A stretch of DNA of 64,000 nucleotides, taken from positions 593,711,344 to 593,775,343 of the forward strand of contig NC_053489.1 of NCBI RefSeq assembly GCF_905171775.1, read 5' to 3'. The position numbers and the translations under genes were made by a program. Shown one piece after another: positions 1-10,540 of this stretch. The DNA comes from Rana temporaria (lineage: Eukaryota > Chordata > Amphibia > Anura > Ranidae). The notes beneath the pieces were generated by a model that was not told where the DNA came from, did not search any database, and saw only the letters and a program-made list of their open reading frames with translations. Numbering within the stretch: the first letter of the stretch is position 1; each line of letters opens with the position of its first letter.

Positions 1-545
1 GTCCTTTAAATGCATAAACTATGTTTCTTATTTTGTTTTTTAAACAGTCCATAATTAACCTTTTTTTAATAATATGCTGGTAATGCTGGTAATGTTACCT
101 TTGTCTCCATGCATGTTTTTTTTTTTGGTCCTACATGCATCTTTTATCTAGCCCACATGTCCATTTTGGGTTATTTTGTTAGTGGCAAACCCACCTAGCT
201 TAGTCCCTATATCCCCCTTGATTTTTTCCCTCCATTGTAGTGCACGACCCCCCCCCCCCCCCCCCAATGTTATTTTTGTAACTGTCTATTTGTATTAATT
301 TGATGTTAAACCAGCATTTTTTGGAGGTCACAAACTGATCTTGGGGGGGGGGGCCCCTATCACACTTTTATGTTAATTTTTCTTACCATGAGAGGGTGTG
401 ATTAATCTGCTTAGTGATCCCTTAATATTGTTGTTTTTACAATAATACCTGAACTAATATTTTTTATTTTTAGGATCCAATAATCTTTGGTGATATTCTG
501 TTAGTAATGTACTATCTTACAATTTATTTTCTGCTTTATTTACAG
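1..545 (+). other. intronic sequence upstream of the transposase exon
   Basis: AT-rich with a C run at 247-265 and a G run near 343-353. It ends in a good splice acceptor at 545. I see no coding exon in it. Confidence 0.45.
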
Positions 546-1218
546 TTCCCCACAACACCACAGGAATGGCAGACTGTGGCAGCGGACTTCTCTCAGCGAT
601 GGAATTTTCCAAACTGTGGAGGAGCTATTGATGGCAAGCACGTCCGCATCGTGCCACCACCCCATTCTGGATCCCATTATTTCAACTACAAAGGGTTCCA
701 CAGTGTCGTACTGATGGCGGTGGTGTCTGCCAATTATGACTTTCTCTATGTTGATGTGGGGAAAAATGGGCGGATGTCAGACGGCGTTGGTCTTTGCCGA
801 GACCGAGTTTGCCCAACGGCTTCAGGCGGAGGACCTTGCATTGCCACGTGCGGAGGATAATGAAGAGGGGCTGCCCTTCGTTTTTATTGGTGATGAGGCG
901 TTTGCCTTGGGTCCCCACCTCATGAGGCCATTTCCCCAACGTGCCCTCACCCATGAGAGGAGGGTCTTTAATTATAGGCTGGCCAGAGCCAGAAGAGTGG
1001 TTGAAAATGCGTTTGGCATTATGGTCAGTCGATTTCGCTTGTTTTTAACCGCCATAAACATGGCAGAATATAAGTGGAACAATATTATTTTATGTTGTTG
1101 TATATTACATAACTTTCTACGAAGACATTCTTCAAATTATTTGTCATTATTGCCTGATGAGGCAGTTGATGTCCCAGAGGCGGCCCATGAGGCAGGCCAT
1201 CCAGGCTTGGCCCCCTGA
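546..1218 (+). pseudogene. HARBI1-like PIF/Harbinger transposase, last exon, frameshifted
   Basis: DDE transposase of the PIF/Harbinger superfamily, which cuts and pastes the element in the nucleus. The coding stretch opens after a pyrimidine-rich acceptor ending at 545 (TTTATTTACAG). Catalytic-type residues are visible: Asp in AIDGKHV (codon 630-632), Asp in YVDVG (753-755) and Glu in RVVENAFG (1003-1005), with spacing typical of HARBI1. The first frame runs to about 785 (GRMSDG). The family sequence then continues in another frame (FAETEFAQRLQ) to a stop at 1216-1218, so a one-base indel between about 783 and 792 breaks the gene. The N-terminal part is absent and should lie on upstream exons outside the window. 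An AATAAA at 1305-1310 fits its poly(A) signal. Identity is confident; inactivity is inferred from the frameshift. Confidence 0.88.
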
Positions 1219-1611
1219 AACGCACGTGCAGTGCGCCAGGCATATGTTGACTATTTTATGGGTAGGGGGGCCATTCCAATGCCTGATCTTTTGTGAATGA
1301 ACATAATAAATATTTTATGCAAGAAACATTGTATTTTTTTTTCTTATTGTTTTGAATGTTTGTGTATTTTCTTTGTCTCCTAGGTTATCATAGTTGCATG
1401 TGTTTTGGATGGACTAAATATCCTTCCTTGTTCTATGTTCCCAGCATAAATTTCACATTTTTTTAGGTTTAATGTCAGCATTGATCTAAAATAACAAGCC
1501 ACAAATATATTGATCTGCATAATTTTTATTTTACAAATTTTGTGAAACCAATTTTTCATTCTCACATATCTACATGTGTTTTTTGGTTGGTCGAACAAGT
1601 AAAATCAATTT

Positions 1612-2075
1612 TTTATTTTTTTGTTTTATTTTGATCAATAAACATATAAAATCAGATTTATTATTTTTTTGTTTTTTTTGATCAATAAACATATAAAATC
1701 AGATTTATTATTTTTTTGTTTTTTTTTTATCAATACACATATAAAATCTGATTTTTTAATTGTTTTTTTTTTTTTGATCAATAAACATATACAATCAGAT
1801 TTATATATTTTTTTTTTTTTTGATCAATAAACATATAAAATCAGATTTATTATTTTTTTGATTTTTTTTTTATCAATAAACATATAAAATCAGATTTATT
1901 ATTTATTTTTATTTTTTTTATCAATAAACATATAAAATCAGATTTTTTTTTTTTATTATTTTCTTTTTTTGATCAATAAACATATAAAATCAGATTTATT
2001 ATTTTTTGGTTTTTTTTTTATCAATAAACATATAAAATCTGATTTTTTAATTTTTTTGTTTTTTTTTTTAATTCA
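1612..2075. repeat. nine-copy tandem repeat of about 48 bp with poly(A) signals on both strands
   Basis: The core ATCAATAAACATATAAAATC recurs at 1634, 1681, 1729, 1777, 1823, 1872, 1920, 1972 and 2020, separated by T-rich spacers. Each core has AATAAA on the + strand (one copy is mutated to AATACA). Most copies also have TTTATT, which is AATAAA on the - strand. The array lies between the convergent transposase and Myb-like genes, so a bidirectional 3'-end region is a reasonable inference. The T tracts could equally make it a simple slippage array. Confidence 0.85.
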
Positions 2076-2120
2076 AGAATGAGATGAAATAATTTTTTCT
2101 TTTTTTTTTTTTGGTTTTTT

Positions 2121-3337
2121 TCACACCCTACCCAAAACATCCAGTAAATTTTTCAACTGGACCTCAACACTTTTAGCATTTTTTAGCATTTTCCGGGCTG
2201 CTATCTGTAGGTCTTCATTCTTTTCCCGGCAGGACCAAATTTCGGCAATGAGGAGCTGGGCAGTGTCCCTGTCAATTGAGGAGCCAGCACGAGTTGCTCC
2301 TGAAATGTGCAAGCAAACCATGTATTACAAATATGTTTCTCCTACATCTACATTACCTGTGTATCTTTTGAATATGATACTTTACCAGATGTGGTGGCAG
2401 CTTCCCATTCATCAAGATCCCTCGGGGGTGTGGCTTGTGAACTTGCGTCCTGCCTTGATGCTTCCTTTCGCCCTACGAGATTGAAGAAAGGGAAAACACA
2501 ATGGTAAAATTTTAGATGAAACTTTAAATCACAATTTTCCAACAAATAAATCCCTATGTGTATAAATCCTCTGCTGAGTATACTGTCCTTTTTGTGCATA
2601 TTTTATATCTAAATTATTAAGATCTAATTAGGTAAACATGTACATAAATGTTTACAAATTGATGTCACATTAAACCCAATACATTTATTGAAACTGGAAT
2701 ATTTGGGAACACAGGAAATGGTCGTATGAGTCGTCGTTCGTTATAACATAAATCAGACAAATACGTTTTTATTTGTGGCTGATACAGTGATTGCACTACA
2801 ATTTGTCCATGTGAAATAGGCATGTTGCAAATTATCGGGAATATCGTCGTTTAATATTAGTTAAATTAACGAATGAACGACAACACATACAACAAATTTT
2901 TGTGCCCACACAAATACATTTAAACCTGAATGGAAAAGCACATGGCACAAAGAACAAACACCTAAAATTAGGGAACATAAAATTAACTTACTTTTTGCTC
3001 GAATCAATCTTTTTATTGCCCGAAGTTGCTCTGGCTCTCTTTTTTTCAGGTCTGACCACCTCTTTCTTATTTGTTCTTTTGACCTGCGTTCACCAAATTT
3101 CTGCCGGAGCCTTCTGATTACTTTATCGGTAATGTCCGCCTTCACCTTATTGGGGTGCAGGTAAGGCCCGTGCTTCCCATCATAATCTTCATTAGTGAAG
3201 ATGGTGACCATCTCTACCATCTCCTGGAATGCCATGTTTTTGGCCTTGTACCTCCGCCTGGATCTTCCTGTTGCCTGGGCCTGGCCTACCTCATGTCTTG
3301 AGCCTGACATTTTTTGCTGCTTGTCTTCCACCACCAT
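2121..3337 (-). CDS. Myb/SANT-like DNA-binding protein of Harbinger A (three exons)
   Basis: Probable DNA-binding helper; in known Harbinger systems the Myb-like protein brings the transposase to the DNA ends and into the nucleus. Proposed exons on the - strand: 3337-2992 (donor GTAAGT), 2472-2386 (acceptor TCGTAG, donor GTAAAG) and 2299-2121 (acceptor TTTCAG). They join in phase to give 203 codons plus stop. The trihelix/Myb-like domain is in exon 1 (MAFQEMVEMVTIF, then KEQIRKRWSDLKKREPEQL). Exon 2 is polar with a PPRD linker, and exon 3 ends in a predicted helical tail (LKNLLDVLGRV). A second Met ten codons in is an alternative start. It is head-to-head with the MADF gene at 3826. The reading frame looks intact across all three exons, unlike the transposase. 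A close relative lies at 53929-56522, which supports the splice model. Confidence 0.78.
2722..2895. repeat. imperfect inverted-repeat element in the Myb-like intron
   Basis: GGTCGTATGAGTCGTCGTTC opens the segment, and a diverged inverted partner (GAATGAACGACAACACATAC) closes it. The same left end occurs at 54376 in the intron of the other Myb-like copy, where both arms are nearly perfect. Confidence 0.55.
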
Positions 3338-3825
3338 AAATCACACCCACAAAAAAAGAACGAGAAAGGGGCGTGTAAAGGACGAGACGGAACGTCAGGG
3401 GCGGGGTATCGTGCGTTGCGTCACACGTGCGCAGTGTTTAAAGGGATCCGACGTCATTGAAAGCGACGTATACAGTCTGTGGAAAAAGGCGGAAGTAAAC
3501 GATCGTGAAATACGACGGTACGTAACTCTATTTTTGACATTTCTATTACTGAAGAGTGGATCAGTTTGTGGGCTAGATGATATGGTGTAAAACAGGGAAA
3601 TGCAATTCTCGGACCTCCAGCTGGTGCGGAACTACAAGTCCCATGATGCATAGCGAAACTCTGACAGCCACAAGCATGACACCCAGAGGCAGAGGCATGA
3701 TGGGACTTGTAGTTTTGCAACAGCTGTAGGTCCACTAATTGCAGATCCCTGGGGTAAAAGCTTGTTGTAGTAGTAGTGGCTTTACTGACACTTTGTTTTT
3801 TATGTAATTTTTACATACAGAAATA
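3338..3825. promoter_or_regulatory. shared divergent promoter and 5' leader of the Myb-like and MADF genes
   Basis: The two genes start 488 bp apart on opposite strands. The block has GC-rich stretches, CGTCA motifs (CREB/ATF-like), and GCGCAGTGTTTAAAGGGAT, whose counterpart at the other locus reads as a TATA-like GTGTATAAAGGGAT. A splice donor in ACGGTACGTAAC near 3513-3524 and an acceptor at 3818-3822 (ACATACAG) suggest a non-coding first exon for the MADF gene. The equivalent block at 53611-53930 is conserved in reverse orientation. The start sites themselves are inferred. Confidence 0.55.
3593..3751. mobile_element. hAT-type MITE, 159 bp
   Basis: Ends CAGGGAAATGCAA and TTGCAGATCCCTG are inverted, and the interior forms a foldback (CTACAAGTCCCATGATGC / GCATGATGGGACTTGTAG). 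Flanking 8-mers GTGTAAAA (3585-3592) and GGGTAAAA (3752-3759) differ at one base, as expected for an 8-bp hAT duplication. It lies in the 5' intron of the MADF gene and is absent from the second locus. Confidence 0.85.
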
Positions 3826-5551
3826 ATGGACCCCTTCAAGGAGCCTGAATTTTTCACGGAGTTTATACAACGCTGGAAAGAACTTCCTGTGCTCTGGCAA
3901 ACAAAAAGCAAAAAAAATAAAAACAAAGATGCCAGGAAGCAAGCACTGGAGACCCTGCTTGCATTTGTTAGCCCAAGGCTCCCACACGCAACAACTGACA
4001 CTGTCAAAAACAAAATTAATTCGATTAGGGGCACCTACAGGACCCAACGGTCACAAGTCCTGGCCTCTATGAGATCTGGAGCTGCAGCTGACAGCATCTA
4101 CAAACCCAACCTGTGGTACTATGGTCAGATGCAGTTCATTGATGACCATCTCGAAACACGGGCATCCGTGTCTACCCTTCCCCCAAGGAATCAGTCCAGT
4201 CTTCCCGGCAGCCAAGAGCAGGCTACATCTGATGAAGATCAAGACTTCATGGAGGACACAGATTGTGACCCATCGAGCCAGGTATTGCATTTTAATACTA
4301 ATTAATGAAATGCAAAGTATAATAATGCTTAGAAATGTAGGTTACAAGTGGTGTAAAATTTAGCTGAGTTGGCAAAACATTGGTAAAATATCAATAGCCA
4401 ATACGGGCAAAACAGAATGGGGACAAGATACATAAATGCAGAGGTCATAATGATTGTGGGTAATTTTATGTTACGCCATTAGGGGGTAAACGCTAGACAC
4501 CTGGAAGGGGTCACAGATATCTAACAAACTTTGTGTTCATTAACATTTTATCAATTTTTTTTTGACAAAACAGACATTCCTAGTTTTGAGAAAGGCACCC
4601 TACTTAGCAGGTTCAGTCAGCATCAACCCCCCCCCACACAACTCCAGGGGGCAAATATCTGAAGCTGGGTAAGGGGCAACATAATTAGGGATGGCGGGCC
4701 TCATTTAAATCTATTTCCGCATTCACTTCGCATATGTCATGATTTGTAAAATGTGTGTGATTAATGAAGCCAAAAAATTAAATAAGATCCTTTTTTTTTA
4801 GCCACACACAGAGCAAAGCCAGGAGGAGGCAGGCCCCACAGGGAGCCAGGGTGAGGCAGAGGCCACTCGGAGCCAGGAGGTGGCAGGCCCAACAAGGAGA
4901 CAGGGTGAGGCAGAGGCCACTCGGAGCCAGGAGGTGGCAGGCCCCAGTGGGATACAGGAGTCACGCAGGCGGGATTGCATCTCCCAGATCCCTCCTTTTC
5001 GCGCTCCAGGAAAAAGAACAAGGAGACTGATGCAAATGGAGGAGGAGACCCAGGCCATTCTCCATCAAGCAGCTGCGGCCATCAGAGAACAACCATCTGA
5101 GGAAGAGGGATTCGCAACGCTCATCGCAGCCAAGCTACAAAATCTAGAGCGGGCCCAGCGTGTGCGCTGCGAATACATCATATTCAAGGCCATAAGCATG
5201 GCCTCACTGGGCAACCTACATGAGAATATAGATCTTGGGCTGATTCCCACTCCTGTGCTTTCTGCTCTTCCTGCTCCTTCTCCTGCTCCTGATCCTTCTC
5301 CTACTCCTGCTCCTTCTCCTACTCCTGCTCCTTCTCCTGCTCCTGTGCTTTCTGCTCTTCCTGCTCCTTCTCCTACTCATGCTCCTTCTCCTGCTCCTGA
5401 TCCTTCTCCTCCTCTTCCTGAGCCTGCTCTGGTTCCTGCCACAAACTTAGCTCATGAAACCCAGCCCCCGAGGAGGCAGACTGCAGGGAAGGCTGCAGGG
5501 AAGCCTGCAGGGAAGCCTACAGGGAAGCCTCAACCAAAGAGGAAGAAGTGA
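3826..5551 (+). CDS. MADF-BESS domain protein of Harbinger A (two coding exons)
   Basis: Putative DNA-binding accessory protein. Exon 3826-4281 ends at a GTATT donor; exon 4802-5551 follows a T-rich acceptor (TTTTTTTTTAG). The exons join in phase 0 to give 401 codons and a stop. Residues about 10-105 match a MADF domain: FFTEFIQRWKELPVLWQ, then VKNKINSIRGTYR, then LWYYGQMQFIDD. Exon 2 opens with tandem SQEVAGPT-type repeats. A BESS-like segment follows (FATLIAAKLQNLERAQRVRC), then a long Pro/Ser/Ala repeat and a Lys-rich AGKPAGKP tail ending PKRKK that could be a nuclear signal. An AATAAA occurs near 5734. PIF-like elements in flies are known to carry MADF proteins, so a Harbinger role is plausible. 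No frame break is seen. Confidence 0.75.
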
Positions 5552-6108
5552 GGAGATGGTGCCCCTAATCCCAAAACATTGGCATTGCCAGCCTGGATTA
5601 TTTGCTTGCTGGACCCTTGCCTTGCAAAATCCAAGCAGGGTCTCCTTTACTTTATTCCGGGCTTATTTTTTTATTTTTTTATATGTTTTTGTTTGACAGA
5701 TGTGTTTAACTTTATTTTATTTATTTTATACATGAATAAATGTATTTGTTGGTTTTTGAAAAAATTTCACATGTGTATTTTTTAAACATATATAGAGATC
5801 ATTAGTGAGGAGGCAAACACATTTCACAAAAAAAAAAAAAAATTAACAAGGGACAACAACCTCCTTGTGGGTAATTTGCATAAAAAGATATTATGTTGTT
5901 GTGGTGACTTCACACACTCCAAAATAACAAACATTAAACATGGTATTCATTTGCTCAAATACATTAAACAACCAAAAAAAAAAAAAAAGGGACATGGAGA
6001 TGTGCATAAACAAAAAAAAAAAAAAAAAAATTCGAAAACAAAAAAGGTTGTCAGAACTATGTAACAAGATGAGCCACAACAAACTAGGGTTTTAGTGTAG
6101 CATTTAAA
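5552..6108. other. 3' flank of the MADF gene
   Basis: AT-rich sequence with a poly(A) signal and several A runs (5830, 5975, 6011). No coding signal. Confidence 0.5.
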
Positions 6109-6229
6109 TGCATTGTGTCAAATGCTGCGCAGTCTTTTCTTCATTACTATTAAAACGAACGAATGTGCTGAAGCCATTCTGGACAGTAGTTTTACCACAA
6201 CAAGCGCTCCCGTATCAGAAATTGCTTCT

Positions 6230-6470
6230 GAGCAGGCGCGGGTTTAAAACGTCGTTTTCAACGTCGTTTTGCCCACACACTATCATTTTAATTGACACAG
6301 AAAACGAAGTTTTGAAAAACGACACAAAAAATTCGAGCATGTTGGAATTTTTTTTTTGTCGTTTTTCTCAAGACATAAAACAACGTTTTCCCCACACACG
6401 GTCATTTGAAATGACGTTTTTCAAAACGTCGTTTTTTTTCATCGCAAAAAACGACCGTCTGTACGCGGCA
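6230..6470. repeat. subterminal AACGTCGTTTT-type motifs and right end of Harbinger A
   Basis: Short inverted copies of AAACGTCGTTTT recur (about 6245, 6260, 6355, 6410, 6425), followed by ACGACCGTCTGTACGCGGCA at the terminus. Clustered subterminal motifs are typical of transposase or Myb-helper binding sites; that use is inferred. Confidence 0.5.
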
Positions 6471-6473
6471 TAA

Positions 6474-6688
6474 AGACTGATATTGTTCACCACATGATTA
6501 CAGCAGCCAGAACATTAACAGCCTGTAGATGGCACAAAACAAAAAGTCCTACACTAACGTAACAAAATAGATTTGTGAAATGAATGAAATCCAGCATATG
6601 GAAAACCAGATAAGGGAAGAAGGCTTTATAGAGAATCATATGCCAAAAGTATGGCAACGATGGGATGAATTCCGGTCCTCAACTAACC
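6474..6688. other. spacer, no recognised feature
   Basis: About 215 bp of unremarkable sequence between Harbinger A and the foldback element. Confidence 0.5.
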
Positions 6689-6690
6689 TA

Positions 6691-9189
6691 CAGTAGGTGA
6701 ACCCGATTTTGTGTCAATCTCGCTCTCTTTCTCGGCGAGATTGAGCACCTACGAGCCCCATCGCGGGAGCCAGCGCCGAGCTGGCTTGCCGCGATGGAGA
6801 CAGAGCCGTCATAGAAGCGACGGGAGATCCGACTTGGATTCCCGCCAATTCTACACGTGTGCGGCGTTTGCTATGAATCCTGAGGGGGAAGTCCCCGCCG
6901 GATTTTAAATAAAAATCCGGCATGGGTCCCCCCCTCAGGAGCATACCGGGCCCTTAGGTCTGTTATGGGTTGTAAGGAGAGCCCCCCCTACGCCGAAAAA
7001 AACGGCGTAGGGGGTCCCCCTACGATCCATACCAGACCCGTATCCAAAGCACGCTACCCGGCCAGCCAGGAAGGGAGTGGGGACGAGCGAGCGCCCCCCC
7101 CCCTCCTGAGCCGTACCAGGCTGCATGCCCTCAACATGGGGGGGTTGGGTGCTCTGGGGCAGGGGGGCGCACTGCGGCCCCCCCACCTCAGAGCACCCTG
7201 TCCCCATGTTGATGAGGACAGGGCCCCTTCCCGACAACCCTGGCCGTTGGTTGTCGGGGTATGCGGGCGGGAGGCTTATCGGAATCTGGGAGCCCCCTTT
7301 AATAAGGGGGCCCCCAGATACCGGCCCCCCACCCTAAGTGAATGAGTATGGGGTACATCGTACCCCTACCCATTCACCTGCAAGAAAAGTGGTAAAAACA
7401 CAAATAAACCACACAGTGTATTAAAATATTTTATTAGTCTGCTCCGGAGGCCGCCCCCTGTCTTCTTTATTAGCTCTTTTACCAGGGGGGGCTTCTTCTT
7501 TGACGTCTTCGGGTGGGTGGGGGCCGCCGTCTGGTTCTCTTCCACCGCCGGGGGGGGGGTGGCTTTTAAAAAAGCCCCCACCCCCCCGGCGGGTTTCCTC
7601 CGGCGTCTTCGGCGGGGTTCTTCTTCTTCCGCTATCCCGACGGGTCTTCTCCGCTATCCGGGGGGTCTCGCCGCTCTCCGCTGTTGACTCGTCGCACCCC
7701 GGTTCTTCGTCTCGCAGTCCGGTCCCTTCTTCCGTGCTGTACGTCTTCTTCCGTGCTGTGAGTTCTTCTTCCGCGCTGTGACGTCATGTTCTTCACTTCT
7801 CTTCTTCTCCCGATGTTGACACGCCGGTCCTCCTCGCTGAAATGACGGATGCGCGCCTTGCATCGGACCTATATAGGCCTCACAGTCCCATCATGCTCTG
7901 TACCTACCCATGTGATACCTACCCACGTGGGTAGGTATCACATGGGTAGGTACAGAGCATGATGGGACTGTGAGGCCTATATAGGTCCGATGCAAGGCGC
8001 GCATCCGTCATTTCAGCGAGGAGGACCGGCGTGTCAACATCGGGAGAAGAAGAGAAGTGAAGAACATGACGTCACAGCGCGGAAGAAGAACTCACAGCAC
8101 GGAAGAAGACGTACAGCACGGAAGAAGACGTACAGCACAGAAGAAGGGACCGGACTGCGAGACGAAGAACCGGGGTGCGACGAGTCAACAGCGGAGAGCG
8201 GCGAGACCCCCCGGATAGCGGAGAAGACCCGTCGGGATAGCGGAAGAAGAAGAACCCCGCCGAAGACGCCGGAGGAAACCCGCCGGGGGGGTGGGGGCTT
8301 TTTTAAAAGCCACCCCCCCCCGGCGGTGGAAGAGAACCAGACGGCGGCCCCCACCCACCCGAAGACGTCAAAGAAGAAGCCCCCCCTGGTAAAACAGCTA
8401 ATAAAGAAGACAGGGGGCGGCCTCCGGAGCAGACTAATAAAATATTTTAATACACTGTGTGGTTTATTTGTGTTTTTACCACTTTTCTTGCAGGTGAATG
8501 GGTAGGGGTACGATGTACCCCATACTCATTCACTTAGGGTGGGGGGCCGGTATCTGGGGGCCCCCTTATTAAAGGGGGCTCCCAGATTCCGATAAGCCTC
8601 CCGCCCGCATACCCCGACAACCAACGGCCAGGGTTGTTGGGAAGGGGCCCTGTCCTCATCAACATGGGGACAGGGTGCTCTGAGGTGGGGGGGCCGCAGT
8701 GCGCCCCCCTGCCCCAGAGCACCCAACCCCCCCATGTTGAGGGCATGCAGCCTGGTACGGCTCAGGAGGGGGGGGGGGCGCTCGCTCGTCCCCACTCCCT
8801 TCCTGGCTGGCCGGGTAGCGTGCTTTGGATACGGGTCTGGTATGGATCGTAGGGGGACCCCCTACGCCGTTTTTTTCGGCGTAGGGGGGCTCTCCTTACA
8901 ACCCATAACAGACCTAAGGGCCCGGTATGCTCCTGAGGGGGGGACCCATGCCGGATTTTTATTTAAAATCCGGCGGGGACTTCCCCCTCAGGATTCATAA
9001 CAAACGCCGCACACGTGTAGAATTGGCGGGAATCCAAGTCGGATCTCCCGTCGCTTCTATGACGCGCTTGCTGGGATGTGCTGTCACTATTCCAGTGAGT
9101 GCAAGATGTCGGCGAGATCTCGGCACCATGTCGCCGAGTATCAGCGCGACGCTGTCGTGCTAAAAGCACAATATCACAAACACCTACTG
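6691..9189. mobile_element. 2.5-kb non-autonomous foldback element flanked by TA
   Basis: Ends are CAGTAGGTG and CACCTACTG, both flanked by TA (6689-6690, 9190-9191). Between them are inverted arms 6808-7926 and 7927-9063, each a little over 1.1 kb, which mirror one another almost base for base around CACGTG at 7924-7929. The right arm has one extra unit of about 18 bp near 8100-8150, and there are scattered substitutions, for example CCCGACAACC against CCCAACAACC. The arms are very GC-rich with G and C runs. Open frames inside are mirrored on both strands and resemble no protein I know. The TA duplication suggests mobilisation by a Tc1/mariner-type or ISL2EU-type transposase, but the superfamily is not certain. 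Confidence 0.85.
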
Positions 9190-9191
9190 TA

Positions 9192-10373
9192 ATATCTATG
9201 AAAAGGAACATGTCACACCACAGAGGGGGGGAGGAGGAGAGAAAAGAGAGAAAGGAAATGATAATAGTGAAAACATATTTTTTTTTGTGTGTGTGTGTAA
9301 AAGTGAATGAATGGGAAAATAAAAAAGGAAACCGGAAGTCCCGATATATGTTAGGGGAAAAAAAGGAAATAATGAAGGTAAATAGGCCTTATACTATAAA
9401 CTATGGTCCCTTGTCATGTATACAGGATAAGAAATATCGATAAAAGTATATGTATGTATCTGTATTGTATAATTTGTATACATTTTGTATAAAACTAATA
9501 AAAAAAGATTGAAAACAGGGAATGCTTTTTACATTCTTGAACTGTTTTAATCTGTCTTGGTGACCCCAGTCAGTTTGTGTAACTGAACCCCCGCTCATTC
9601 AGTTGTGTGCCTGTCAGGCTGTGTGGCTGATTTGTGCATTGCATAGTCTGGGATTATCATCTTTCTATTGGCCCTTAGTTCTCTTTTGTAATATGGCATT
9701 GTTTTCCTCCTATCTGCCACCATGCATAATACTGTCATATATGTGTTTTGGCATGTATTAGGGGTCAGTGATGTAAAACAAGGAACAAAAGTGGAAGTAT
9801 TTCCTAAGTAAATCTGTGAGGGTAGAAATCAAATACTGACCTAGTTTTTTTTTTAGGCCAATAAACTGAAACAAGTATGAAGGCAGTGAAATCTAAAAAC
9901 GTTTCTACTTCAGCCCTGCATACTCATTAAAGGTATGTGCCTTTCTTATAGAAAATCCATGAGCAAGATGATTACCCAGTAACCTGTAGCTTTAAAATGC
10001 AAGTCAGAAATAGCACCTTGATACTGCATTTATTATAAGTTTAAAGTAGACGTAATCCCTAACTGAATGGCATTTAGTTTGCAAACATATTCTGCATCAT
10101 AAATAATTGCCATTTAAAACAATATATTTGTTTTAGCCTTTTTTCATACTTTGTTGTATCTCAGTGCTGCTGATCTTTTGAAGCCTGTTTTCAGCTTCTT
10201 TATACATGTACTCCAGCAAGCAACTGCTGCATGGTATTTTTTAGGATGGGTTATCTGATGGTGACAATGGAGGACTATTTCTATATAATGTGTGTTGAAT
10301 CCTTCTCTTGTAATACTGAGATGCCATTGTAACAATTGTATAATAGGGGACAGGGCAGAGCATTGCCACTCTA
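9192..10373. other. no recognised gene or repeat
   Basis: Ordinary AT-rich sequence with a short GT run near 9285-9298. No convincing ORF or terminal repeat found. Confidence 0.45.
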
Positions 10374-10374
10374 A

Positions 10375-10540
10375 TGCCGCGTACACACATCAGGCTTTTG
10401 CCTGGCCAAAAGCACATCGGAATTCCGACGGAATTCCATTGGAGTAAAATAGAACATTTTCTATATTTAAACTCCAATGGAATTCATCGGAATTCTGATG
10501 GAATTTCTCTGATGGGGCATACACCCGGTTGGAATTAGGA
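10375..10540. mobile_element. Harbinger-type MITE, degraded right end
   Basis: Starts TGCCGCGTACACACATC after TAA, the same end as Harbinger A. The interior is palindromic (CATCGGAATTCCGACGGAAT against ATTCATCGGAATTCTGATGG). The right end is only recognisable as GGGGCATACACCCGG. Confidence 0.6.

Larger units (their letters stand above)
1..6473. mobile_element. PIF/Harbinger element A, 5' end outside window
   Basis: Seen: a HARBI1-like transposase exon (+), a Myb/SANT-like gene (-) and a MADF-BESS gene (+) lie together. To their right, at 6456-6470, is an end reading GTCTGTACGCGGCA, followed by TAA (6471-6473). Harbinger elements make 3-bp TWA target duplications and normally encode a DDE transposase plus a Myb-like helper. 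Inference: 6470 is the right terminus and the left terminus is upstream of base 1. A hAT-type MITE sits in the promoter region and a small inverted repeat in the Myb-like intron. The alternative is three neighbouring remnants of different elements, but the second Myb/MADF pair at 53.5-56.5 kb argues that at least those two genes move together. Confidence 0.7.

Noticed and set aside
243..355. Long C and G runs as a possible G-quadruplex regulator
   Set aside because: Isolated homopolymers in an intron of a dead transposase; nothing else supports a function.
2121..5551. Myb-like and MADF genes as domesticated host genes
   Set aside because: A second dispersed copy with the same layout and a neighbouring transposase and terminus favour a mobile element, though domestication of one copy is not excluded.
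7500..8505. Open frames of 90-170 codons in the foldback arms
   Set aside because: They appear mirrored in both arms and in opposite strands because the DNA is palindromic. They are Pro/Arg/Gly-rich from GC bias and match no protein family I recognise.
6691..9189. Assembly artefact from joining a sequence to its own reverse complement
   Set aside because: The arms differ at several positions and in one short unit, and both outer ends have distinct sequence with a TA duplication. Long reads would still be the proper test.
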